The position numbers and the translations under genes were made by a program. The notes beneath the pieces are model-generated. The model had not been told where the DNA came from. It saw only the letters and a list, made by a program, of their open reading frames with translations, and searched no databases. This document shows, in pieces, positions 1-8,717 of a stretch of DNA of 64,000 nucleotides; positions within the stretch are counted from its first letter, which is position 1, and each line of letters begins with the position of its first letter. The DNA lies in contig NZ_JAAAPO010000003.1 in assembly GCF_009909235.1 (NCBI RefSeq), forward strand, positions 248,001-312,000. The letters run 5' to 3'. This DNA is from Novosphingobium ovatum. Its GTDB lineage: Bacteria > Pseudomonadota > Alphaproteobacteria > Sphingomonadales > Sphingomonadaceae.

Positions 1-1801
1 AAATCAGCGCGTTCTGGATCAGCTCGTTCAGCAAGGACACCCGCAGGCTGCCGCGCCGGGCGCGATATTCCACCGCCAGTTCCACGCTGCGCGCGCGTTC
101 GGGCAGCAGGTTGGGGTTGGGGTTGGTCAGCAACACGCCATTGGCGACCGTCTGGTACAGCTCGCCCACGGTGGGCATGCGGAAGGCCTGCCCTGCGCTA
201 ACCCGCGCCGACCAGTCGGGGGCAAAGCCCCATGTCAGACTGGCCTTGGGACTGAAGCCGGCAAAGCTGCGGGTGGGCTGGACCAGCCGCGTGTTGGCAG
301 TAGAGGACAGCGTGACGTTATAGCCATCCCACGCCCGCCACCATTCCTGCCGCCCGCCCAGCGTCAGGGTCAGATGCGGGGCCAGAGCCAGCTCGTCCTG
401 CGCCCACAGCGCCAGCGTGCGGGTCTGGCCATGGCTGGCCGAACGGGTCTGGCCGGTGGCCGATCCACTGTCCAGCCAATTGGCGATCGACTGGGTCTGG
501 GCGTTCAGGATTTCATGGTCGGCATGGGCGCCGATGCTGATCGTGCCCATGCCGCCCGCCCGCGCCAGCACCCGCCCGTCCAGCGTGTCCCAGCCGGTGC
601 CATCCTGCCGCGCGATGATCCCCGCCCCACCATTCAGCGCGGCCGGCAGATCATTGCGCGTGGCCACAAAGCCGGTGGCCAATGTCGTGCCGCTGGCCGT
701 ATCGGGCGAGGGGTTGTTCTGCCGGTCATGGGCATAGCGATAGCGCGTGGCGATCACCTGCCAGTCCAGCGCCCCGCCGTGCCCCGCCAGCTCGGCCACA
801 TGGCTGACATGCAGCGCATCGCGGGTATAGACCGCCGAATTGAACCCCGTGGTCGCCCCCGACGCCGCCGTGGCATAGGTGGTCGCCCCCGATGCCGTGC
901 CGGTCAGGTATGACTGCACATCGCCCCGCGTGTCATCGCGCCAGATGCCCAGGACATAGCGCGCCATCACCCCCGGCGCGATGTCCAGCACCGCTTTCAG
1001 CTTATACGTGTCCTGCACATGATGCTCGATCCCGCCCGCGCCCAGCACGCGGATCGCCGCGCCGGTCTTGTTCACATCACCATAGCCGCCAGTGGTGCCC
1101 GCAGGCAGGCTGGTGGCGGTGACATAGCTGACCGGCTGGCTGCGCGCATTGGTGCGGGTAAAGGCGGCCATCAACGCCAGCGGTCCGAACCGGTCACCTA
1201 CCGATGCGGCCACCTGCCATGTCGGCAGCGTTTGATGCGTGCCGTAATAGGCATATTGCTGGACATGGGTGGTGGCGCTGATCTGGGCTTCCAGACGGTC
1301 GGGGGTGCGGGTGGTGATGTTGACCACCGTGCCAATCGCATTGCCCGAATAGGCCGCGCTGAACGGGCCATACAGCACATCCACCCGCGCGATCTCGGCC
1401 GGGGTGACCAGCGTCCAGCGCGGGCTGCCATTGCCATTGTTGTTGCCGATCAGCGCCGAGAGCAACGCCCCATCGGCATAGATCAGACTGCGCGCGCTGG
1501 AGCCAAGCCCGCTGGTGCGGGTGGCGATGGGGGCGAAATTGTCGCCTATGTGGCGTTTGCGGATCACCAGGCTGGGCAGGTACTTCAGCGTGTCTTCGGT
1601 GCTGACGGCGTTGACCTGCGTGGCGATGGCAGCGGCGGTGAGGCTGGCCTGTGTGTTAGGCGCGCGCTCGATCGAGGCGGTTTGCGCCTGACCGGTCACA
1701 ACGATGGTGCGGGTATCGCCATCGGCATCGGCCTCCGCCGCATGGGCGGGCATAGCCCACAGCACAGCGGCCAGTGCCACCGTGGAAACAGCAGTATTCA
1801 T
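1..1801 (-). CDS. TonB-dependent outer membrane receptor, partial (C-terminus beyond the left edge)
   Basis: Open frame of 600 codons from the ATG at 1799-1801 to the window edge. It begins with a signal peptide (MNTAVSTVALAAVLWAMPAHA). A short TonB-box-like stretch (RTIVVTGQ) follows, then a plug domain at about residues 45-165 with the typical DVLYGPFSAAYSGNAIGTV segment, then barrel strands. The stretch near 60-180 has the 'FAGFSPKASLTWGFAPDWS' and 'SAGQAFRMPTVGELYQT' segments typical of late TonB receptor barrels. Substrate is not deducible. It lies 65 bp downstream of a DUF2946 gene and may be the tail of the nirB-cobA operon or a separate metal-uptake unit. Family is clear; ligand is unknown. 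Confidence 0.9.
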   Translation of the reverse strand, partial: MNTAVSTVALAAVLWAMPAHAAEADADGDTRTIVVTGQAQTASIERAPNTQASLTAAAIATQVNAVSTEDTLKYLPSLVIRKRHIGDNFAPIATRTSGLGSSARSLIYADGALLSALIGNNNGNGSPRWTLVTPAEIARVDVLYGPFSAAYSGNAIGTVVNITTRTPDRLEAQISATTHVQQYAYYGTHQTLPTWQVAASVGDRFGPLALMAAFTRTNARSQPVSYVTATSLPAGTTGGYGDVNKTGAAIRVLGAGGIEHHVQDTYKLKAVLDIAPGVMARYVLGIWRDDTRGDVQSYLTGTASGATTYATAASGATTGFNSAVYTRDALHVSHVAELAGHGGALDWQVIATRYRYAHDRQNNPSPDTASGTTLATGFVATRNDLPAALNGGAGIIARQDGTGWDTLDGRVLARAGGMGTISIGAHADHEILNAQTQSIANWLDSGSATGQTRSASHGQTRTLALWAQDELALAPHLTLTLGGRQEWWRAWDGYNVTLSSTANTRLVQPTRSFAGFSPKASLTWGFAPDWSARVSAGQAFRMPTVGELYQTVANGVLLTNPNPNLLPERARSVELAVEYRARRGSLRVSLLNELIQNALI

Positions 1802-1866
1802 GGGAAAAATCGCTTTCGCTATATACGCGTGATCATGGACCGCGTGACGCGCGGCCATCGAGGAGA

Positions 1867-2277
1867 TCAGGCGTAAAGCGGCGGCCCGCTGGCAGGGGGC
1901 AGCACCCATGTCGCGCGGGCCAGACGGGGCCGCGCCACCGGCGCAAAGCCCAGCGCCAGCACAAAGGCCAGCGCGCCCGCCAGCAGCCAGCCATCGGCTC
2001 CGCCCATCAGGGCGGCGGCATGTCCAGTAAAGGCGCAGGGCTTTTTGGCCATGTCGGCCTTGGCGCTGTCATGGGCGTGGGTGGCGGCATCGGACGCCAC
2101 GGCAATCTGCCGCGTCATGGCGCTGCCGCTGGCGTCGGCGCAGATGGTGATGGTCAGCGTCCGCCCGGCCGACACCATATAGCCGCTGGGCACCAGCGCC
2201 TTCATGCACAGTGCCACCGCCAGCAACAGGGCGGCCAGCGGCCAATTGGCCCGGCTCCAGAGGCGCAGACGCATCAT
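1867..2277 (-). CDS. DUF2946-like small membrane protein
   Basis: 136 residues. The start is a double ATG (2275-2277 or 2272-2274), about 10 nt after the cobA stop. An N-terminal hydrophobic segment (about 10-30) and a C-terminal one (about 95-115) flank a periplasm-like middle carrying TITICA and a KKPCAFTGHAA stretch. Cys/His pairs of this sort are common in DUF2946 proteins, which are often found beside TonB receptors and suspected to handle copper or other metals. Function is not established. The position between cobA and a TonB receptor fits that pairing. Confidence 0.6.
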   Translation of the reverse strand: MMRLRLWSRANWPLAALLLAVALCMKALVPSGYMVSAGRTLTITICADASGSAMTRQIAVASDAATHAHDSAKADMAKKPCAFTGHAAALMGGADGWLLAGALAFVLALGFAPVARPRLARATWVLPPASGPPLYA

Positions 2278-2287
2278 CCCCCGCGCT

Positions 2288-3073
2288 TTAGCGGGCGGGG
2301 ACCGCCGTGGCAATGGGCTGGGCCTGCGCGGTGGCTGGGACATCCTGTCCCACCGCCTGACCGATCAGCAACAGCGCCGGACCATCCCCGCGCAACCCCT
2401 TGGCCGCCAGCGGCAACAGGTCCAGCCGGGTGGTGACGGTGGTTTCGTTGGGCAGGCTGGCGTTTTCGATCACCGCCACGGGCGTGTCGGGCGCCATGCC
2501 CGCGCCGATCAATTGCGTTGCCACTTCGGGCGCCGCCGCCTTGCCCATATAGACCGCCAGTGTCGCCCCCGGATCGGCCAGCGCCGCCCAATCCATCGCC
2601 AGCGCCTCACCGGCGCGGGCATGCGCCGTGACAAAGGTCAGCCGCCGCGCCATGCCCCGCAGCGTCAGTGACACGCCCAGACTGGCCGCCGCCGCACTGG
2701 CCGCGGTGATGCCGGGACATACCTGCACCCTCACACCAGCGGCGCGACAGGCGGTCATTTCCTCGGCGCTGCGGCCAAAGATCGACGGGTCGCCGCCCTT
2801 GAGCCGCACCACCCGCGCGCCGGTCAGCGCGGCCTCGACGATCAACTGATCGATGCTGCCCTGATCGCGCGAATGCCGCCCCGACCGTTTGCCGACATAG
2901 ACCAGCTGCGCGCCCACCCGCGCCAGATCCAGCACGCCTTCGCCAACCAGCGCATCATACAGCACCACGTCCGCCATGCCGATCAGCCGGGCGGCCTTGC
3001 GCGTCAACAGTTCCGGATCGCCGGGGCCAGCGCCCACCAGCCACACGCTGCCATTTGGAAAATCCTCATGCAT
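2288..3073 (-). CDS. cobA: uroporphyrinogen-III C-methyltransferase (SUMT)
   Basis: 261 residues, the usual length of a stand-alone SUMT. It transfers two methyl groups from SAM to uroporphyrinogen III to give precorrin-2, the precursor of siroheme. Visible motifs are VGAGPGDPELLTRKA near residue 13, the YVGKRSGRHS loop near 80, VVRLKGGDPSIFGR near 108 and CPGITAASAA near 138. The start overlaps the end of nasA by 8 bp, which suggests translational coupling. Siroheme is the cofactor of NirB upstream in the same operon, so this copy probably serves nitrite reduction. Confidence 0.95.
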   Translation of the reverse strand: MHEDFPNGSVWLVGAGPGDPELLTRKAARLIGMADVVLYDALVGEGVLDLARVGAQLVYVGKRSGRHSRDQGSIDQLIVEAALTGARVVRLKGGDPSIFGRSAEEMTACRAAGVRVQVCPGITAASAAAASLGVSLTLRGMARRLTFVTAHARAGEALAMDWAALADPGATLAVYMGKAAAPEVATQLIGAGMAPDTPVAVIENASLPNETTVTTRLDLLPLAAKGLRGDGPALLLIGQAVGQDVPATAQAQPIATAVPAR

Positions 3074-5597
3074 CGGACGCCTCCATCATCTGGGCCAACA
3101 GGCGGGAAAGGGCGGGGCGGCACGACCCGCAATTGGTGCCCGCCTTTGTCGCCGAACCAATCGCCGCGACGCTGCATGCGCCCTGTGCCACGGCATCGGC
3201 AATGTCGTTGGTGCCCACGCCATGACAGACGCAAACGATCGCGCCACGGTCGGGGGCAGGGGTGCTGGGCCGGGCGGCCAGCCATTCGGTGGCGGCGCCC
3301 GGCGCCCCCAATTGCGCCGCGATCCAGTCGCGCGGCGGCAGGGTGCCGTTGCGCGTGACATATAGCGCCGCTAACAGGGTCTTATTGTTGTCAATGATAG
3401 CAAAACGGCGCATCCCGCGCGTGGTGTCCACCACCTCCAGCCGCGTGCCATTGGGCAGCAGGGCGTCGATGTCGACAGGGGCGGTCCCGGCCAGTTCATA
3501 CAGCCACCCGCCCTTGACCGCCGAGCGGCTGAACCACAGCACACCGGCCGGCGCAATGACATCGCGATGGACCAGAAAAGCGCGCCATTTCGGGGTGATA
3601 GGCGATACGCGGGCAGGGGTGTTCTTGAACCCCGGCTGGCCGGAAACCGGGTCGACATGCTGTCCGGGCAGCAGATTGGCGCGCCCGCCATTGCCCATCA
3701 CATCGGTCCAATGCATGGGCACAAACAGATCGCCCCGGCGCTGCGCATCGGTGATGGTGACGCGGAAAATGCTTTCGCCATAAAGGGTTGCGACACGCGC
3801 CAAGCCCCCGTCCGACAGGTCATGGGCGGCCGCGTCATCGGGATGCACCTCCAGAAGGGGTTCGCGCCGGTGCAGAGCCAGAGTCGGCGCCAGACCAGTG
3901 CGCGTCATGGTGTGCCACTGATCGCGGTAACGCCCGGTATTCAAACGGAAATCATAGCCTTCGGGCAGAGGCGCGCGCGCCCGCGCTGTCACCGGCACCA
4001 GCTTCATCGCCCGCCCGTCCATGGGATAGGCGCCACCCCATTGAAAAGGCGTCATTTCCTCATATTCGGCATTGGTCACCGCGGCTTGGGGCGTCAGGTC
4101 CAGCGCCTTGCCATGGCGCACGGACAATGCCGTCATTGCCGCATATTCGCGCCAGATTTCAGCCACATGGGTATAGGCAAAGGCTTCTGCCCAGCCCATT
4201 CGGGCGGCCACCTGCGACATGATCCACCAATCGGCGCGGGCCTGACCGGGGGCGGGGAAAAGCGCCCGCTGGCGGCTGATCCGGCGTTCGGAATTGGTGA
4301 CGGTCCCGTCCTTTTCCCCCCAACCATGGGCGGGCAAACGGATATGCGCCAGGCGGGTGGTGTCGGTGTCGGCGATCACTTCGGACACCACAACGGTCGG
4401 GCATTTGGCCATCGCGGCGCGCACAAATCCGGCGTCAGGCATTGAAACGGCGGGATTTGTGGCCATCACCCACAGGAATTTGATCCGGCCTTCGTCGATG
4501 GCGCGGAACATGTCGACCGCCTTTTTGCCGGGGCCGGAACAGATGTTGGCGGTGTTCCAATACCCCGCCACATCGCGCAATTCATTGTCCGAAAAACCCA
4601 AGTGGCAGGCCAGCATATTGGCCAGCCCACCAACCTCTCGGCCGCCCATGGCGTTGGGCTGGCCGGTCATGCTGAACGGCCCCATGCCCGGCGCGTTGAT
4701 GCGGCCCATGGCGATGTGCAGGTTCAGGATGGCGTTGCCCTTGTCGGTGCCGCTGACCGACTGATTGGCACCCATCGAAAAAACCGTGACCATGCGCGGG
4801 GTTGCCGCCACCCAATCGGCCAGCGTGGCAAACAGTGCCGGGTCAATCCCGGCATCGCGCGGCAGGCTGTCCCAGAACCCGTCGGGCGCATCGCCCTCCG
4901 TCAATCCGCGCGCGCGCATGTCGGCCAGCAATGCGCCAAACAGCGCGACATCGCCATCGGGGCTGACCGGAATGTGCAGATCGGCTTGCTCGGCCGTTTC
5001 GGTGCGGCGCGGATCGATCACCACGATGCGGGTGCCGCGCGCGGCGCGGGCGGCCTCGATCCGCTGCCAGATCACCGGGTGGCACCAGGCGGTATTGCTG
5101 CCCAACAGCACGATCAGATCGGCCGCTTCCAGATCGGCATAGCTGACGGGGACGACATCCTCGGCAAAGGCGCGGTTGTGGGCCGCCACCGCGCTGGCCA
5201 TGCAAAGCCTTGAATTGGTGTCGATATTCGCGCTGCCGACAAAGCCTTTCATCAGCTTGTTGGCAACGTAATAGTCCTCGGTCAGCAATTGGCCCGAGAC
5301 GTAAAAGGCCACCGCATCAGGGCCGTGCTGCTCGATCGTGTCGCGCAACCGGTCGGCCACGGCGTCCAGCGCCGCGTCCCATTCCACCGCGGTGTCGCCC
5401 AGCATCGGCGTCAACAAGCGCCCATCCAGTCCCACCGTTTCGCCCAAATGTGTGCCTTTGGAACACAATCGGCCGAAATTGGCGGGGTGATCCGCATCGC
5501 CCCGGATGGTGACAGCGCGCGGCCCTGTCACCTCTGCCCGGATGCCACAGCCCACGCCGCAATAGGCGCAGGTGGTGCGGATCGCCGCCCCTGTCAC
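3066..5597 (-). CDS. nasA: assimilatory nitrate reductase, molybdopterin catalytic subunit with C-terminal [2Fe-2S] domain
   Basis: 843 residues with a GTG start (5595-5597) overlapping the nirD stop as GTGA. It reduces nitrate to nitrite in the cytoplasm with bis-MGD molybdenum. The N-terminal [4Fe-4S] ligands are in CAYCGVGCG and GRLCSKGTHLG. Molybdopterin oxidoreductase segments run through about residue 550, followed by a molydopterin dinucleotide-binding domain (LNTGRYRDQWHTMTRTG). The last about 70 residues form a BFD-like [2Fe-2S] domain (CVCHGVGTNDIADAV and GTNCGSCRPALSRLL). This layout is typical of NAD(P)H-independent bacterial NasA. It is the third gene of nirB-nirD-nasA-cobA. Confidence 0.95.
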   Translation of the reverse strand: MTGAAIRTTCAYCGVGCGIRAEVTGPRAVTIRGDADHPANFGRLCSKGTHLGETVGLDGRLLTPMLGDTAVEWDAALDAVADRLRDTIEQHGPDAVAFYVSGQLLTEDYYVANKLMKGFVGSANIDTNSRLCMASAVAAHNRAFAEDVVPVSYADLEAADLIVLLGSNTAWCHPVIWQRIEAARAARGTRIVVIDPRRTETAEQADLHIPVSPDGDVALFGALLADMRARGLTEGDAPDGFWDSLPRDAGIDPALFATLADWVAATPRMVTVFSMGANQSVSGTDKGNAILNLHIAMGRINAPGMGPFSMTGQPNAMGGREVGGLANMLACHLGFSDNELRDVAGYWNTANICSGPGKKAVDMFRAIDEGRIKFLWVMATNPAVSMPDAGFVRAAMAKCPTVVVSEVIADTDTTRLAHIRLPAHGWGEKDGTVTNSERRISRQRALFPAPGQARADWWIMSQVAARMGWAEAFAYTHVAEIWREYAAMTALSVRHGKALDLTPQAAVTNAEYEEMTPFQWGGAYPMDGRAMKLVPVTARARAPLPEGYDFRLNTGRYRDQWHTMTRTGLAPTLALHRREPLLEVHPDDAAAHDLSDGGLARVATLYGESIFRVTITDAQRRGDLFVPMHWTDVMGNGGRANLLPGQHVDPVSGQPGFKNTPARVSPITPKWRAFLVHRDVIAPAGVLWFSRSAVKGGWLYELAGTAPVDIDALLPNGTRLEVVDTTRGMRRFAIIDNNKTLLAALYVTRNGTLPPRDWIAAQLGAPGAATEWLAARPSTPAPDRGAIVCVCHGVGTNDIADAVAQGACSVAAIGSATKAGTNCGSCRPALSRLLAQMMEASDA

Positions 5598-5947
5598 GCA
5601 GCCACCTGCGGCGCACGGGCCGCCATCAGTGCGGAACGCAGCAGATACAGCCGCCCGGCGTCGACGCGGATCGGGATGGTGGGCACACAGCCCTTGTCAT
5701 CGCCTTGCGCCTCGCCGGTTTTCAGGCTGATCTTCCAGCTGTGCAGCGGGCAGGTGACCTCGGTGCCATGGACGATGCCTTGGCTCAAAGGCCCATGCTT
5801 GTGCGGGCATTTGTTGACCAGCGCATAGAACTGGTGATCCATGGTGTGGAAGATCGCGATCTCCTCACCGCCCTGCACCGGCAGGGTGCGGGCGTTGCCG
5901 GGGCTGATCTGGCCGGTTGGGCCGATGTCGATCCATTCGCCGATCAT
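5594..5947 (-). CDS. nirD: nitrite reductase small subunit (Rieske type)
   Basis: 117 residues. It is the small partner of NirB in NAD(P)H-dependent nitrite reductase. Unlike the enterobacterial NirD, which lacks cluster ligands, this one keeps the full Rieske pattern: CPHKHG (Cys-x-His) near residue 42 and CPLHSW (Cys-x2-His) near 62. It should therefore bind a [2Fe-2S] centre. Both gene junctions are 4-bp overlaps (ATGA with nirB, GTGA with nasA), so the three subunits are probably translated together. Confidence 0.93.
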   Translation of the reverse strand: MIGEWIDIGPTGQISPGNARTLPVQGGEEIAIFHTMDHQFYALVNKCPHKHGPLSQGIVHGTEVTCPLHSWKISLKTGEAQGDDKGCVPTIPIRVDAGRLYLLRSALMAARAPQVAA

Positions 5948-8451
5948 TGCGCGGCCTCCGTGATGTTCAGCGTGGGAAAGGGGCGGAATTCCGCCAGATG
6001 CTGGTGCAATTCGGCGTCCTCACCGGCGGCGCGGCGGGCCCAGGGATCGTCCTGCATGAACTGTTGCGAATAATGGAACCGCGCGGCCAGACGGGCCACC
6101 GCGTCGGGATCATCGAACAATTGCGCCTTGACGCTGTCCAGCCCGACACGTTCGATCCACGGCGCGGTGCGTTCCAGATACCACGCCTGTTCGCGGTACA
6201 GCTGGATAAAGGCGGCGCAGACGTCCAGCGCTTCCTGCTCGGTCGTGACCTTGGACAGCAGGTCGGTGCCGCGCAGGTGGATGCCGCCATTGCCGCCCAC
6301 ATGCAGTTCGTACCCTGAGTCCACGCAGATCACGCCAAAGTCCTTGATCGTCGCTTCGGCGCAATTGCGGGGGCAACCCGACACGGCGATTTTGAACTTA
6401 TGCGGCATCCACGAACCCCAGGTCATCCGCTCGGTCTTGATGCCAAGGCCGGTGGAATCCTGCGTGCCGAACCGGCACCATTCGCTGCCCACACAGGTTT
6501 TGACCGTGCGTAGCGATTTGCCATAGGCGTGGCCCGATACCATCCCGGCCGCGTTCAGATCGGCCCAGATGCCGGGCAGATCTTCCTTCTTGATGCCGAA
6601 CAGGTCGATGCGCTGACCGCCGGTAACCTTGACCAGACGGGCCTGATATTTGTCGGCCGCATCGGCAATGGCGCGCAATTCGTCGGGCGTGGTGACACCG
6701 CCCCACATGCGCGGGACCACCGAATAGGTGCCGTCTTTTTGGATGTTGGCGTGCAGGCGTTCATTGACGAACCGGCTCTTTTGGTCGTCAACATATTCGC
6801 CCGGCCATGCGCACAGCAGGTAATAGTTGAGCGCCGGGCGGCACGAAGCGCAGCCATCGGGCGTCTTCCACGTCAGCGCCTGCATCACGGCGGGGATCGC
6901 CTTCAGCTCCTTTTCGACGATCTGGCGGCGCACATCGTCATGGCTGAACGTGGTGCATTTGCACATGGTCTTGGGGCCGGATTTGACCTCATCGCCCAGC
7001 GCCAGCGACAACAGGCTTTCCACCAGCCCGGTGCACGAGCCGCAAGACGCGCTGGCCTTGCACTGGCTGCGCACGGCGTCCAGGCTGCACGCGCCCGCGT
7101 TGATGGTGGCCAGCACCGTGCCCTTGGTCACGCCGTTGCAGCCACAGATCTCGGCATCGTCCGAGAGGGCGGCAACGGCGGCATTAGGGTCCGCAAGGGC
7201 GCCCCCGCCGGAAGCAAAGGCCTGACCAAAGATCAGCGCCTCACGGATGGCGCTGATGTCCTCCTCGCGCTTCAACAGGTCGAAATACCAGCTGCCGTCG
7301 GCGGTGTCGCCATACAACACCGCGCCGACCAGCTTGTTGTCCTTGACGATGACGCGCTTGTAGGCGCCGCGCGCGGCGTCGCGCATGACGATGTCCTCGC
7401 ACCCTTCGCCGCCCGAAAAGTCACCGGCCGAGAACAGATCGATGCCCGATACCTTCAGCTTGGTGCTGGTGACCGAGCCGGCATAGCCTGCCCCCGGTGC
7501 GCCCACGGCCGCATCGGCCAGCACGCGGCACATGTCCCACAGCGGCGCGACCAGCCCATAGCAGATGCCGCGATGCTGGACACATTCGCCCACCGCCATG
7601 ATTGCCGGGTCGCTGGTCAGCATGTGGTCGTCGACCAGAATGCCGCGCTCGACCTCCAGCCCGGCTTCGCGGGCCAGAGCGGTGGCGGGGCGGATGCCCA
7701 CGGCCATCACCACGATGTCGGCGGCGATCTCGCGGCCGTCCTTCAGGCGGACGCCGGTGACCTTGCCATCGGCGCCCAGAATTTCGGCAGTGTCGGCGCC
7801 CGTCAGGATGGTCTGGCCACGGCGCTCCAGCTCGGTCTTCAGCAGCCAGCCCGCCGCCTCGTCCAACTGGCGCTCCATCAGCGTGGGCATCAGGTGGATG
7901 ACGGTGGTGGCCATGCCGCGCAGGCACAGGCCATGCGCCGCCTCCAGCCCCAGCAGGCCGCCGCCGATCACCACGGCGGACCCGCCGGTTTCGGCCGCGG
8001 CCAGCATCTTGTCCACGTCATCCAGATCGCGGAAGGTGACGACGCCCGCCAGATCCTTGCCCGGCACCGGGATGATGAAGGGATCGCTGCCGGTGGCGAT
8101 CAGCAGGCGGTCATAGGGCTCCACATGGCCCGCCTTGCTGATCACCGTCTGGGCCGCGCGATCGATCGAAACGACCGGATCGCCCGAAATCAGCGTGATG
8201 GCGTTGTCAGCATACCATTGCGCGGTGTTGATGACGATATCATCAAACGTCTTTTCGCCCGCCAGCACCGGCGAAAGCATGATGCGGTTGTAGTTCACCC
8301 GCGGCTCTGCGCCAAAGATGGTGATGGCATAGCGGGCCGGATCGCGGGCCAGGATCTCTTCGACCGCGCGGCAGCCGGCCATGCCATTGCCGATCACCAC
8401 CAGACGTTCGCGGCCCATGGGGGCGGGCGGCAGGTTGGGCGGGGCGTTCAT
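5944..8451 (-). CDS. nirB: nitrite reductase [NAD(P)H] large subunit, siroheme
   Basis: 835 residues from the ATG at 8449-8451, preceded by AGGAGAG. The upstream in-frame extension lies in the leader RNA and is not used. The enzyme reduces nitrite to ammonium. Visible parts are the N-terminal FAD fold (VVIGNGMAGCRAVEE), the NAD(P)-binding motif (AVVIGGGLLGLEAAHGL), two BFD-like [2Fe-2S] regions (CGCNGVTKGTVL, then CKASASCGSCTG; and CASCRPALNYYLL), and siroheme/[4Fe-4S] ligands in CVGSEWCRFGTQD and SGCPRNCAEATIKD. It is the first gene of nirB-nirD-nasA-cobA. Transcription is probably controlled by the NasT-responsive leader directly upstream. Confidence 0.95.
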   Translation of the reverse strand: MNAPPNLPPAPMGRERLVVIGNGMAGCRAVEEILARDPARYAITIFGAEPRVNYNRIMLSPVLAGEKTFDDIVINTAQWYADNAITLISGDPVVSIDRAAQTVISKAGHVEPYDRLLIATGSDPFIIPVPGKDLAGVVTFRDLDDVDKMLAAAETGGSAVVIGGGLLGLEAAHGLCLRGMATTVIHLMPTLMERQLDEAAGWLLKTELERRGQTILTGADTAEILGADGKVTGVRLKDGREIAADIVVMAVGIRPATALAREAGLEVERGILVDDHMLTSDPAIMAVGECVQHRGICYGLVAPLWDMCRVLADAAVGAPGAGYAGSVTSTKLKVSGIDLFSAGDFSGGEGCEDIVMRDAARGAYKRVIVKDNKLVGAVLYGDTADGSWYFDLLKREEDISAIREALIFGQAFASGGGALADPNAAVAALSDDAEICGCNGVTKGTVLATINAGACSLDAVRSQCKASASCGSCTGLVESLLSLALGDEVKSGPKTMCKCTTFSHDDVRRQIVEKELKAIPAVMQALTWKTPDGCASCRPALNYYLLCAWPGEYVDDQKSRFVNERLHANIQKDGTYSVVPRMWGGVTTPDELRAIADAADKYQARLVKVTGGQRIDLFGIKKEDLPGIWADLNAAGMVSGHAYGKSLRTVKTCVGSEWCRFGTQDSTGLGIKTERMTWGSWMPHKFKIAVSGCPRNCAEATIKDFGVICVDSGYELHVGGNGGIHLRGTDLLSKVTTEQEALDVCAAFIQLYREQAWYLERTAPWIERVGLDSVKAQLFDDPDAVARLAARFHYSQQFMQDDPWARRAAGEDAELHQHLAEFRPFPTLNITEAAQ

Positions 8452-8485
8452 TGGGTCAACTCTCCTGTGCCGACGCGACAACGCG

Positions 8486-8532
8486 AAAAAGCCGCCACGA
8501 ACACAGCCCGAAGGGGGCTGGACCGAGGCGGC
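8486..8532 (-). terminator. attenuator terminator in leader 1
   Basis: GCCGCC (8532-8527) pairs with GGCGGC (8496-8491), extended by an AA/TT pair. Inside is a second hairpin, CAGCCC/GGGCTG (8520-8504). A run of five T follows (8490-8486). It lies about 35 nt before the nirB start. Confidence 0.8.
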
Positions 8533-8615
8533 TTCGTTGCCACGCAAAATGGAATGAAAAGCGCGAAAGGGAGGCGGTGAGTCGCCCGTCTTTGGGCTAC
8601 GTCCCTATCACTGAT
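8486..8615 (-). promoter_or_regulatory. ANTAR/NasT-type leader RNA of the nirB operon (leader 1)
   Basis: Read on the minus strand. P1 has stem GCCC/GGGC with hexaloop AAAGAC (8597-8584). P2 has stem GTGGC/GCCGC with hexaloop AACGAA (8543-8528). Both loops have A at position 1 and G at position 4, the signature recognised by ANTAR proteins. The 3' arm of P2 is also the 5' arm of a terminator (8532-8486), so P2 and the terminator exclude each other. Known logic: nitrate frees NasT from NasS, NasT stabilises the twin hairpins and transcription reads through. The motif is seen directly; the regulation is inferred from the family. Confidence 0.85.
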
Positions 8616-8621
8616 GCACCA

Positions 8622-8650
8622 TGTCTAACCTGTCCCGGCCCGCCCGCCAA
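8622..8650 (-). promoter_or_regulatory. predicted sigma70-type promoter of the nirB leader
   Basis: On the minus strand, -35 TTGGCG (8650-8645) and -10 TAGACA (8627-8622) are separated by exactly 17 nt. An A-rich stretch lies upstream. The start site would fall near 8615, just before hairpin P1, as expected for a short attenuator leader. Match quality is moderate. Confidence 0.45.
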
Positions 8651-8660
8651 GTGGATTTTT

Positions 8661-8673
8661 GTGCATTTGCGAA
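8661..8673 (-). promoter_or_regulatory. shared nas motif, copy 1
   Basis: Minus strand TTCGCAAATGCAC, just upstream of the predicted nirB leader promoter. It matches the copies at 13578-13590 and 15483-15494 (consensus TTCGCAnnTGCA). The binding protein is unknown. Confidence 0.35.
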
Positions 8674-8717
8674 AGACCTGTCTCTTTTGCACATGCAGGC
8701 GGGCGGGCCGGGGAGGA

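Noticed and set aside
6529..8580. A 683-codon open frame on the plus strand opposite nirB.
   Set aside because: It is antisense to strong nirB motifs. Long shadow frames are common in GC-rich DNA, and its composition (Arg/His/Gln/Ala-rich) is not protein-like.
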